A stretch of DNA of 63,257 nucleotides from JBCBEX01 sp038528235. Lineage in GTDB: Bacteria > Bacteroidota > Rhodothermia > Rhodothermales > Rubricoccaceae. The DNA is taken from contig JBCBEX010000013.1 of assembly GCA_038528235.1 (NCBI GenBank), positions 1-63,257 on the forward strand, written 5' to 3'. The translations under genes and the position numbers were made by a program. Below the pieces are notes generated by a model. That model was not told the DNA's origin. It was given only the letters and a program-made list of their open reading frames with translations, and did no database searches. This document shows positions 8,860-17,238 of this stretch, one piece after another (the stretch's first letter is position 1; each line of letters begins with the position of its first letter).

Positions 8860-9348
8860 TCATTCGCCGTTTTGGTAGAGGATCATCGGCTCGACATGGA
8901 GCTGGCTGGTCTCCTTGAGCGACGTGAGGACGATGGAGGTCTGGGTGCCGCGCACGCCGGGGATGCGCTGGAGGCGCGCGAGCAGCTTCTCCAGCGTGGA
9001 CGTGTTGCGGGTGCGCGCCTTGATCATGTGCGAGCCCTCGCCCGTGATCGAGTGCAGTTCGAGGACCTCAGACATCTCGCTCACGCGTTCGATGAAGGCG
9101 TCGTAGTGCTTCGAGCCGTCCACGGAGACGCGGATGAAGGCGGTGATGTCGAGGTGGAGCCGCTTGGGCGTGAGGACGGCGTGGTAGCCGGAGATCACGC
9201 CCCGCTCTTCGAGCTTGCGCATGCGCTCCGAAACGGACGGCACCGACAGCCCGACGTGCTCGGCGATCTGGTTGCGCTTGATGCGGCCACTCGCCTGGAG
9301 CAGCGCCAGGATTTGGGCGTCGATCTCGTCGATTTTTTCTACGGACAT
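8860..9348 (-). CDS. Lrp/AsnC-family transcriptional regulator
   Basis: 162 aa, the usual Lrp length. An N-terminal winged helix-turn-helix is at residues about 10-60 (RNQIAEHVGLSVPSVSERMR). It is followed by the RAM ligand-binding/oligomerisation domain (residues about 75-150, with ITGEGSHMIKARTRN as the effector-binding turn). It lies about 120 bases upstream of glnN on the same strand, so regulation of glutamine synthesis is the simplest inference. The C-terminal end (MILYQNGE) is short. Confidence 0.92.
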   Translation of the reverse strand: MSVEKIDEIDAQILALLQASGRIKRNQIAEHVGLSVPSVSERMRKLEERGVISGYHAVLTPKRLHLDITAFIRVSVDGSKHYDAFIERVSEMSEVLELHSITGEGSHMIKARTRNTSTLEKLLARLQRIPGVRGTQTSIVLTSLKETSQLHVEPMILYQNGE

Positions 9349-9706
9349 GCGGGCCAGGGCACTAAACGGTGGCTTAAGAGGAAAACGGCGTCACTGAAAA
9401 ACTAGGCGCGCCGCGAAGACTTATCCAGAGGTCTGCCTAAAAAACAAAGGCGATCCATGATAGGTTCACAAAATCCAGGAGCAGACATGCTGGACAAATC
9501 GTATGGAAGCGCTACCGGTGCGTACCTCCGTGGAGAGTCGGTCCGGGGAGGGCCGCTGCAGACGCCAACGGCGGAGCCTATGGGTTACAAACCGGCACGG
9601 TGAAACCGATGGGGGCACCCAGCGCTCGTTTCCGCTTGGAGGGGAGCGGTGGCACGCCGATACCAGCGGCCACTCACCACCGCGCCCTACCACCGCGCAC
9701 ACCACC
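9349..9706. other. Divergent intergenic region, lrp / exopolysaccharide locus
   Basis: 358 bases between two divergent genes, expected to hold both promoters. A/T-rich stretches occur near 9370-9480. Closer to the sugar transferase are two small adjacent hairpins: GGTT-ACA-AACC at 9583-9593 and CGGT-GAA-ACCG at 9598-9608. I could not match them to a known riboswitch consensus. An in-frame upstream extension of the sugar transferase through this region has no protein-like character. Confidence 0.4.
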
Positions 9707-10666
9707 ATGCCTACTCCAATGCTAGCTGCTCACGCCAGAGAAGCTTTGCCGCTCTCTGTGCCCTCACCTTCTGCCGTGCTCCCTCGTCGCCCTGACCATC
9801 TCGCAAAGGCCTTCCGGGCTCCCCGGGACGGCAAGGCCGTGGAGCACCTCGCCTTCCGCGAGGCGCTGCCCGAGGCGTCGGCGCCCAACTCATCCTGGCT
9901 TCGCCGCAAGGTCAAGCGCGCGCTCGACATCGCCCTGGCTGGCACCGCCTTGCTCATCCTCAGCCCGATCCTGCTCGCCGTCGCGGCAGCCATCCGTCTC
10001 GAATCGCCGGGGCCTGTGCTCTACGCCTCGAAGCGCGTCGGCAGCCGCTATCGCGTGTTCAAGGTCTACAAGTTCCGCTCGATGTATCAGGACGCCGATC
10101 AGCGGCTCAAGGACCTGATGCACCTCAACCAGTACACTGCGCAGGACGCCGCGCAGGACACCCCTGCGGCTCCGGCCTCGCTCGACGTGTGCGCCGAGTG
10201 CGAGCGGCTCGGCAAGCCGTGCTCAGCGCAGATGATCGACAAGGACGGCATGCCTGTCTGCGAGAAGCTCCTGCTCGCGCGCAAGAAGCAGCAGGCGAGC
10301 AACGTCTTCGTGAAGCTCCAGAACGATCCCCGCGTGACGCGCGTCGGCCGCTTCATCCGCAACACCTCCATCGACGAGCTGCCGCAGTTGCTCAACGTGG
10401 TCAAGGGCGACATGAGCCTGGTCGGCAACCGACCGCTGCCGCTCTACGAGGCCGAGCAACTTACCGCCGACCCGAGCGTGCTCCGCTTCGACGCGCCCGC
10501 CGGACTTACGGGCTTGTGGCAGGTCACCAAGCGCGGCAAGTCCGACATGTCGCCAGAGGAACGGATCGCTCTCGACAACAGCTACGCCGAGGATCACACC
10601 CTCGGCGGCGACTTCAAGATCATGTTCCAGACTATCCCCGCCATGCTTCAGAAAGAGGACGTGTAA
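9707..10666 (+). CDS. Undecaprenyl-phosphate sugar-1-phosphate transferase (initiating)
   Basis: 319 aa from the ATG at 9707. It is a bacterial sugar transferase of the WcaJ/WbaP C-terminal type, loading the first sugar phosphate onto undecaprenyl phosphate at the inner membrane. One hydrophobic re-entrant helix (ALDIALAGTALLILSPILLA) precedes the catalytic part (FKVYKFRSMYQDAD, VGRFIRNTSIDELPQLLNV, GDMSLVGNRPLP, PAGLTGLWQVTKRGKSD). An unusual insertion between FRSM and VGRFIR carries a CAEC...C...C cluster. It opens the exopolysaccharide locus but ends in its own strong terminator. Confidence 0.94.
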   Translation: MPTPMLAAHAREALPLSVPSPSAVLPRRPDHLAKAFRAPRDGKAVEHLAFREALPEASAPNSSWLRRKVKRALDIALAGTALLILSPILLAVAAAIRLESPGPVLYASKRVGSRYRVFKVYKFRSMYQDADQRLKDLMHLNQYTAQDAAQDTPAAPASLDVCAECERLGKPCSAQMIDKDGMPVCEKLLLARKKQQASNVFVKLQNDPRVTRVGRFIRNTSIDELPQLLNVVKGDMSLVGNRPLPLYEAEQLTADPSVLRFDAPAGLTGLWQVTKRGKSDMSPEERIALDNSYAEDHTLGGDFKIMFQTIPAMLQKEDV

Positions 10667-10704
10667 CAGGTCGTTTCTACCGGCCGGCCGTATTACACAT
10701 TCAC

Positions 10705-10749
10705 CGCCCCGCTCCACGATTGGTAATCGAGGGGCGGGGCGTCGTTTTT
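10705..10749 (+). terminator. Strong intrinsic terminator after the sugar transferase
   Basis: A 17-bp stem (10705-10721 with 10725-10741), interrupted by one A-A mismatch and one T-G wobble, with a GGT loop. Five Ts follow at 10745-10749. This is a canonical Rho-independent terminator and separates the initiating transferase from the rest of the locus. Confidence 0.85.
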
Positions 10750-10964
10750 CGTCCTCTGGAGCTATCGGGGCCACGCAACCGGCGAAAAACCGCCAAAAAG
10801 ACCACTGCCGGTCCTACTCGTTGTCAAGGACCTAGCAGAACCAGGCAACGCTAGAATGCGGAGGATGAGGTCCACCTGGTCATGGCGGAGCGGAATGGGG
10901 TTTGCCAAATCAGGGGTCCCGCCATCCCGTCTCGTCCGTGCTACGTCTCCTTTCCCGGCTGCGA

Positions 10965-11783
10965 ATGCCCCTCCGGCGCGCGGTGCTGCTCCTCGGCACC
11001 GCGCCCGTGCTGTGCGCGATTGCCACCGCCCAGCCGCTCCCGGCGCCACCCCTACCCGCTGCAGTGACGGCCAATTCCGGGCCGATGCTCGCCGCAGACC
11101 TAGCCCCTTTGCCTCCCTTGGACGTGGTGCTCCTGGCAGCACGGGACCACTCGCCGCGCCTGCGCATGGAGGCCGCTGCGGTCACCCAGGCTAGCGCCAA
11201 CCTGCGGGGCGCGAGCGCGCTCTGGCTCCAAGGCATCACCGTCGGCGCCTCGACCAACTATGGCTCTACCGGCAACGCGACGCTTGACGAGGTCACACTG
11301 GGCACCCAGACCACCATCGGGATCCGGCTCTCGCTCTACGACCTCTTCGGGCGGCGCCACGACGTGCGAGCCCAGGAGGCCCGCATCACGCAAGCGCGCG
11401 AGCAGGAGCAGATGGTCCAGATCGAAGAAGACCGGTTTGTGACGCAGCTCTACCACGAAGTCGTGCTGGCCGAGCGGCTGGTCGGCGTCCGCAGCGAGGC
11501 GCTGCAGGCTGCGCGCAGCCACTATGCCGTCGCCGAGCGCGCCTTCTCGCAAGGCCACCTCTCCGTCGCTGATCTCGCGCAGGTCACGCAGACCAAGGCC
11601 TCCGCCGAGGCGACCTACGAGTCCGCGAGCGCCGAGTACCGCAACGCCTACGCGCAGCTCGAACTCGTCGTCGGGATGTCGCTGCGCGTGCTCGCCGAAG
11701 AGCCGGTCGTGCTGCGGAGCGGGAGCACGGACCTCCACGAGCACGGCGGCGGGCAGACCGTCACCGAAGACGACGGCCGATGA
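10965..11783 (+). CDS. TolC/OEP-like outer-membrane protein, half length
   Basis: 272 aa from the ATG at 10965, with a signal peptide ending near ATAQP. It has one outer-membrane efflux (OEP) unit: DVVLLAARDHSPRLRMEAAA, a beta-hairpin segment (TTIGIRLSLYDLFGRR), then long alpha-helices (ARITQAREQEQMVQIEE, AERAFSQGHLSVADLAQV). TolC-family proteins usually have two such units and more than 400 residues, so this is about half size. The stop overlaps the next start (ATGA), indicating translational coupling with the Wzc-like gene and an export role. Confidence 0.8.
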   Translation: MPLRRAVLLLGTAPVLCAIATAQPLPAPPLPAAVTANSGPMLAADLAPLPPLDVVLLAARDHSPRLRMEAAAVTQASANLRGASALWLQGITVGASTNYGSTGNATLDEVTLGTQTTIGIRLSLYDLFGRRHDVRAQEARITQAREQEQMVQIEEDRFVTQLYHEVVLAERLVGVRSEALQAARSHYAVAERAFSQGHLSVADLAQVTQTKASAEATYESASAEYRNAYAQLELVVGMSLRVLAEEPVVLRSGSTDLHEHGGGQTVTEDDGR

Positions 11784-14266
11784 CACCCCGCTCGATCCTA
11801 CGCATGGTGCGGCAGCGGTGGCTTTGGCTGCTGCTCGGCCCCGTCGTGGCCGCGGCGTTGGTGCTCTTCGCCACGCGCAACGCGCTCGACACCTACGCCT
11901 CGGAGTCGGTGCTCTACACCGGCCTCGTCTCGGGCTACACCATCGAGTCCTCGGCCAACGACCGCGTCGACTATCTCACCGTAGCCAACGCCTTCGACAA
12001 CCTCGTCAACCTCGTCAAGGCGCGCACCACCGTCGAGGAGGCCGCGCTGCGGCTGCTGGCCCGGCAGCTGGTGACAGAGCCCGAGCGCCTCGCCGTCTTC
12101 GACTCGGAGCGCGCGCCCCACATCCTGGCTCTCATCGACGGATCGCGGAGCGAAACCCGCGTGCTCGAACGCCTCCGCGCGGCCAAGCACCGGCCTGAGA
12201 GCGAGGTCTACGAGTTGCTCCTCCAGGGCAACACCCCTTTCGCCGTGGACGAGATCCAGAAGCAACTCGGCGTGTCGCGCGTGGGGGCGTCCGACCTCAT
12301 CAAGATGCGCTACGTGTCCATCGACCCGCAGCTGTGCCAGTGGACGCTGGAGGTGCTGCTGGAGGTGGTCACGGCACGGCACCAGAGCATGAAGACGCGC
12401 GAGACGGGCAACGTGGTCGCCTTCTTCGAGCGCGAGGTCGACCGCGCGGAGGACGAACTAGCCAACCGCGTCGAGGCGCTGCGGGCGTTTGGCGTCGACA
12501 ACCGCGTCATCAACTACAACGAGCAGACGAAGGCCATCGCGGGGCAGAAGGAGGCCATCGCGGCCGAGCTTCAGCAGGAGTTGCAGCGCCAGGCTGCCGC
12601 CGAGGCGGTCGTGCAGGAGTTGGAAGCACGGATGGTGCAGCAGCAGACGCTCGCCGTGCGGAGCGACACGATGCTCGTGCTGCGCAACCAGCTCGCCGAG
12701 GCCACCACGGCCGTCGTGCTCGCCGAGGCCGGCGGCGTGCCGCGCCCCGACCTCCGCCGCCGTGCCGACAGCCTGGAAGCCGAGCTTACTCGGCAGGCCG
12801 CCGCGCTCTATGACCTCGCCAGCTCGCGCGAAGGCCTCAACCGCGAGAACATCGCCGACGCCTGGCTCCAGAAGCTCCTCGACGCCACAGACGCCCGCGC
12901 CCAGGTGGTCCTTCTCGAACAGCGCCTCCAGGAATACGGCCGCTACTACGACGAGTTCTCGCCGCTCGGGGCCACCCTCACCACCCTGGAGCGCGAGGTC
13001 AGCACGGCCGAGCAGACCTACCTCGAACTGCTCAACAGCCTCAACATGGCGCGGATGCGCGAGCAGAACATCCAGATGGCCTCGCGCCTCGACGTGGTCG
13101 ATGCGCCGTTCTTCCCGGAGGAGCCGGAGGGGTCGAACCGCCTCCTCCTGGCCGTCGGCGCGATGGTGGGCTGCTTTGGATTGCTCGCGACGATGTTTGT
13201 GCTGATCGAGCTGTTCCACCCGACGATCCGCTCCATCGAGCGCGCCCGCTCGATCACGAAGCTGGAGGTAGCCACAGCCTACCCGCCGATCCAGGTGACC
13301 CCGCCCCGCCTGTTTGCCCGGCTGCGCAGTCGGCTTTCTCGGCAGGAACCAGACGAGCGCGACGCCTTCGTCTACGAAGAGGAGCACGACGCTGAGATGG
13401 CGTCGGCGCGCTCGCGGTTTGGGTGGCAGCGTCTCCTCCGCAAGACCGATCCGCTGGAGACGACGCTCGCGGCCTCGCCCGGCGTTCCGAGGCGTCGGTC
13501 ACCACACGACGACCTCCACGACGTGCTGCGGAGGCTCGACCTGCACCTCGTCCGTGCGGTGAAGCTGCACCTTCTAGACCGAGAGCGCTCCGACACGAAG
13601 GGCGGCCCCCTGCGTCTGGCTGTCGTGGGTGCGCTGCCCGAGGACGGCGTCGCGCTCATCGCCACGCGCCTCGCGATGATGCTCCGCGATGACCACGAGC
13701 GCGTCCACCACGTCGCCCTGACCACCCGCACCGACCCCAGCCAGGCCCCAGTCCCGGGCGACTTGCTCGGCCCTGGCTTTGCCACCGATGTGGCGCGCTC
13801 GGTGGTGTCCGACCTCCAGGTCTACGAAGGAAGCTGGAGCCCGCGTGCAGGCTCGGTTGAGGCGAAGCATCCCCACCCTCCAGAGGCCAAGAGTGGCACC
13901 AAGGCGAAGCGTCGTCGCCGGAAGGGTGGGAACGCCAAGACTGAGGTCCTGGCTGCGGACTCTACAGCAGACTCGCCCCCGCCGGCCTTCGATGTGTCCG
14001 GAGCCGATGTCGTCGTGATCGAGCTGCCGCCGATGGTCGAGCACGCGGCCCCGCTGCAGGTCGTCCGCGATGCCGACATCGCCCTGATGGTGCTCCGCGC
14101 CGACCGCACCTGGACCGATGCGGACCAGCACGCGCTCAGCGCGCTCAAAGCCGCGCACCCGCACTCCATCCTGCTGGTGCTCACCGAGATGAACCGCGAT
14201 TTCCTCAACGGCCTCACCGCACGCGGCCTCCCGATCCCGCCCTTCCTACGCCCCATCTTCGGCTAG
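11780..14266 (+). CDS. Wzz/Wzc-like polysaccharide co-polymerase with degenerate kinase-like domain
   Basis: 828 aa. TM1 is at residues about 14-32 and TM2 at about 453-475 (LLLAVGAMVGCFGLLATMF). They flank a large periplasmic, coiled-coil-rich region (KAIAGQKEAIAAELQQEL...). This is the chain-length regulator layout. The cytoplasmic C terminus (about 480-828) has a BY-kinase-like order: a strand LRLAVVGALPEDG where Walker A should be, then DVVVIELPP, LMVLRADRTWTDAD and ILLVLTEMNRD. The GxxxxGK[ST] P-loop is absent and no Tyr cluster ends the protein. Kinase activity is therefore unlikely. It controls polymer length or export in the locus. Confidence 0.88.
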   Translation: MTPRSILRMVRQRWLWLLLGPVVAAALVLFATRNALDTYASESVLYTGLVSGYTIESSANDRVDYLTVANAFDNLVNLVKARTTVEEAALRLLARQLVTEPERLAVFDSERAPHILALIDGSRSETRVLERLRAAKHRPESEVYELLLQGNTPFAVDEIQKQLGVSRVGASDLIKMRYVSIDPQLCQWTLEVLLEVVTARHQSMKTRETGNVVAFFEREVDRAEDELANRVEALRAFGVDNRVINYNEQTKAIAGQKEAIAAELQQELQRQAAAEAVVQELEARMVQQQTLAVRSDTMLVLRNQLAEATTAVVLAEAGGVPRPDLRRRADSLEAELTRQAAALYDLASSREGLNRENIADAWLQKLLDATDARAQVVLLEQRLQEYGRYYDEFSPLGATLTTLEREVSTAEQTYLELLNSLNMARMREQNIQMASRLDVVDAPFFPEEPEGSNRLLLAVGAMVGCFGLLATMFVLIELFHPTIRSIERARSITKLEVATAYPPIQVTPPRLFARLRSRLSRQEPDERDAFVYEEEHDAEMASARSRFGWQRLLRKTDPLETTLAASPGVPRRRSPHDDLHDVLRRLDLHLVRAVKLHLLDRERSDTKGGPLRLAVVGALPEDGVALIATRLAMMLRDDHERVHHVALTTRTDPSQAPVPGDLLGPGFATDVARSVVSDLQVYEGSWSPRAGSVEAKHPHPPEAKSGTKAKRRRRKGGNAKTEVLAADSTADSPPPAFDVSGADVVVIELPPMVEHAAPLQVVRDADIALMVLRADRTWTDADQHALSALKAAHPHSILLVLTEMNRDFLNGLTARGLPIPPFLRPIFG

Positions 14267-14391
14267 ACGCAGCGGGCTCCTCCCCCAGCACTACCTAATT
14301 GGGCAAAGAAAATAGCCGCCGCCCACCGCCTCAGACGCAGGCTGACACGGTTTTTGCGCCAGGACGAACTCACCACAGGCCTCGCTCCGCC

Positions 14392-15699
14392 ATGTTCGAC
14401 TCGTTTTCCTCCTCGGCCCCCGAAGCCGCGCGGCTAGCTCGCGCCCCCGGAGCGCTCGCGCCTCCGAAGCACACCGGGGACATCCTCGACGCCGACCTCG
14501 TGTGCGTCGCGCTGCCAACGTGGGACGGCGACTACATGAAGTCGACCGTGCACCTCGTGCGAGCGCTGGCCGCGCGCCACCTCGCACCGGGGCGGCAGGC
14601 GCTCTACGTCGATTATCCGTTCACGGTCAAAGACGTCGTCCAGACGCTCCGGGGCCGCCAACGGGCGCCGCTGCGACGGATGGCTGGGCCGCTCATGCCA
14701 GGCGGCGAAGACCGCCTGCGCCGCGTCGAGATCGGCGACGGGAGGGCGGTGCACGTCCTCACGCCCCCTGTGACAGTGCCGGTGAACGGGCTGGCGCCAG
14801 GCATCGCGTACGACGCGCTGCTCGGCCTCAACGGGCGCGTCGTCGGGGCCGCGATCCGGCGGGCGATCCAGCGGCTCGGGATGAGCGCGCCGGTGGTGGT
14901 CAACGCGTTCAATCCGTTCCTCGGCGTCCCGCTTGCAGGGCGCCTCGGCGAGCGGCTGCTGGCCTACTACTGCTACGACGAGATCAGCGCCGCCGCGTGG
15001 AACCGCCGCCATGGCACCCGCCTCGAAGCGCGGTTTCTCACGCAGGCCGACGTGGTCGTCGTGTCGAGCGAGGCGCTTCTGGCCAGCAAGCGCGGACACC
15101 ACGACCGCGTGCGCCTCGTCAAGAATGGCGTCGACTTCGATCTCTTCCACGAAGCCTACGATGCCGACCCCACTGCGCGAGTTGGGCGCCCGTGCGTGGG
15201 CTATCTCGGCAGCCTCGACGACCGGCTCGACTACGGCCTGCTCCACGCCGTCATCGAGGCGTCGCCGGACTGGCGGTTCCTCTTCGTCGGGCGCCTCGTC
15301 GACGAGCGGGCACACGGGCTGAGTAGGCACGCGAACGTCGACCTCGTGGGGGCGCAGCAGCCTGCTGCGCTGCCGGGCTTTCTCCGGCAGATGGACGTCG
15401 GCACGATCCCCTTCGCACGCACCGACTTCACGGCGAACATCTATCCGCTCAAGATCAACGAGTACCTGGCGGCAGGGCGGCCCGTGGTCATGACGCCGTT
15501 TGCCGACCTGCGCGAGTTCGCCGGGCTGGCCACGGTGGCCGAGACGGCGGAGGCCTTCCGGACGGGGCTCGGCGAAGCGCTTGCGCCCGCGGCCCCGGAA
15601 GTCGTCGCCGCGCGCATCGAGGCGGCCCGAGGCAATGCGTGGCCGGGCCGGGCCGCGGCGTTCGCGTCGGTGCTTCAGCAGGCTCTCCCCCCTGCCTAG
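14392..15699 (+). CDS. Glycosyltransferase, GT-B fold (family 1/4-like)
   Basis: 435 aa from the ATG at 14392; a longer TTG-initiated frame from 14299 is unlikely. The layout is GT-B: an N-terminal acceptor domain, then LVKNGVDFDLFHEAYD and VGYLGSLDDRLDYGLL. The C-terminal donor-binding part has FLFVGRLVDE and INEYLAAGRPVVMTPFADL. It lacks a signal peptide and acts at the cytoplasmic face to extend the repeat unit. Three bases separate its stop from the flippase start. Confidence 0.9.
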   Translation: MFDSFSSSAPEAARLARAPGALAPPKHTGDILDADLVCVALPTWDGDYMKSTVHLVRALAARHLAPGRQALYVDYPFTVKDVVQTLRGRQRAPLRRMAGPLMPGGEDRLRRVEIGDGRAVHVLTPPVTVPVNGLAPGIAYDALLGLNGRVVGAAIRRAIQRLGMSAPVVVNAFNPFLGVPLAGRLGERLLAYYCYDEISAAAWNRRHGTRLEARFLTQADVVVVSSEALLASKRGHHDRVRLVKNGVDFDLFHEAYDADPTARVGRPCVGYLGSLDDRLDYGLLHAVIEASPDWRFLFVGRLVDERAHGLSRHANVDLVGAQQPAALPGFLRQMDVGTIPFARTDFTANIYPLKINEYLAAGRPVVMTPFADLREFAGLATVAETAEAFRTGLGEALAPAAPEVVAARIEAARGNAWPGRAAAFASVLQQALPPA

Positions 15700-15702
15700 C
15701 CG

Positions 15703-17208
15703 ATGCCGTCCTTCGCCTCCATCGCAGCGCTGGCTCAACGGCCGCAGGTGCTCGCCATCGTGACGCAACTCGCGGGGGCTGGCTTTGCGTTCGTGAGCTT
15801 CGTACTACTGGCGCGGACGCTCGCCCCGACTGACTTTGGCGCGTGGGTGCTTTTCCTCACGGCCGTGACCTTCCTCGACATGGTGCGGCACGGGCTGGTG
15901 CAGTCCGCGCTCGTGCAGCGCTCAGCGGGCTCCACGCCTGCGCAGGAGCGCACGCTCATGGGCGGCGCGTGGGTGCTCGGGCTGGTGACAACGTCGGTGC
16001 TCGCACTCGGCGTGTTCGCGCTCGGGCGGCTGCTCCCCAGCGCGGGGGCGTTCTGGCTCTTCTTCGACTGGTACCCGCTTCTCGCCGTGGCGGCCCTTCC
16101 CCACCTCGTGGCGACGTGGAACGGATTGGCGCGTGAGCACTTTGGGCGGCTGCTCGTGCTCAAGGTGATCCTCGCCGGAGGCTTCGCCGTGTTCGTGGTC
16201 GTCAACTTCCTGGCACCCCACCTGCACTGGGCACAGGCCGAACTCAGCGGCATTGCCCGGGCCTACGTCGGCATCCACCTCGCCGCCAGCGCGCTCATGC
16301 TGGCACTCGGCTGGACGCGCCTCCGCACGCTACGGCGTGCTACACGCCGCGCCGTGCGCACGCTCTATCGCTTCGGCCGCTACAGCGTCGGGACGGCGCT
16401 TGGGAGCAATCTCCTCCGCAGCGCTGACCAGTTCATCCTCGGGCTCTGGCTTGGCCCGGCCGCCGTCGCGTTCTACGGCGTCCCGCAGAAGCTGATCGAG
16501 ATCGTCGAGATCCCCCTGCGAGGGCTCGCGCAGACGGCGATGCCGTCGCTCTCCCGCAAAGCACGGCGCGGCGACACCGAGACGTTCGCGCGCTACCTCC
16601 ACGCGTGGGTCGGCGGACTCTCGCTCGCGCTGGTGCCGCTGCTGGTGGTGGTGTTTGTGTGGGCCGAGGCCTGCTGCGTGGCGCTCGCTGGCGAAGCCTA
16701 CCGCGACGCCGCCCCCCTGCTGCGGCTCTTCGTCGTCTACATGGCGCTGCTGCCGCTCGACCGCTACCTCGGGCTCGCGCTCGACGCGCTCGGCCGCCCG
16801 GCGCTCAACATGATCAAGGTAGCCGTGATGGTAGCGGTCAACATCGGCGGCGACATCGTGGCGCTCTCCGTGCTGGGCTCGGTGGAGGCCGTCGCGGGCG
16901 TAACGATTGCGATGACCCTCGTGGGCGCCACGCTCGGTGTCGGCTTTGCGAAGCGGTTTGTGCCCTTCAGCGTCCGCGCGACGATCAAGGCTGGCCCGCC
17001 CGCGCTGCTCTTCCTCCTGCGCGGCCGGGCTGCCGCCGACGACCTCGACGACGAGGCAGACATCCCGGCAGAGCACCCTGAGCCTACGCCGCTGAACGAC
17101 GAGCCTGCACGCCTTTCGGCAAAACCTTCGGTCTTGAGTGACGGGGTAGCCGCCTCAACATCGCCTGACGCGGCGCGCCCCCCTACTCGCGCGCTCCCGC
17201 ACTCCTGA
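15703..17208 (+). CDS. Wzx-like polysaccharide flippase
   Basis: 501 aa polytopic protein of the MATE/MOP superfamily, with roughly 12 hydrophobic segments up to residue 435. It starts with the family-typical N terminus (GAGFAFVSFVLLARTLAPTD, i.e. 'ARxLxPxDFG') and has FGRYSVGTALGSNLLRSADQ before the second half. It is expected to flip the lipid-linked repeat unit across the inner membrane. The last ~65 residues form an acidic, Pro/Ala-rich hydrophilic tail, which is not usual for the family. Confidence 0.92.
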   Translation: MPSFASIAALAQRPQVLAIVTQLAGAGFAFVSFVLLARTLAPTDFGAWVLFLTAVTFLDMVRHGLVQSALVQRSAGSTPAQERTLMGGAWVLGLVTTSVLALGVFALGRLLPSAGAFWLFFDWYPLLAVAALPHLVATWNGLAREHFGRLLVLKVILAGGFAVFVVVNFLAPHLHWAQAELSGIARAYVGIHLAASALMLALGWTRLRTLRRATRRAVRTLYRFGRYSVGTALGSNLLRSADQFILGLWLGPAAVAFYGVPQKLIEIVEIPLRGLAQTAMPSLSRKARRGDTETFARYLHAWVGGLSLALVPLLVVVFVWAEACCVALAGEAYRDAAPLLRLFVVYMALLPLDRYLGLALDALGRPALNMIKVAVMVAVNIGGDIVALSVLGSVEAVAGVTIAMTLVGATLGVGFAKRFVPFSVRATIKAGPPALLFLLRGRAAADDLDDEADIPAEHPEPTPLNDEPARLSAKPSVLSDGVAASTSPDAARPPTRALPHS

Positions 17209-17238
17209 ACGTCCTGCGTCCCGCACCGTCCGCCAACG

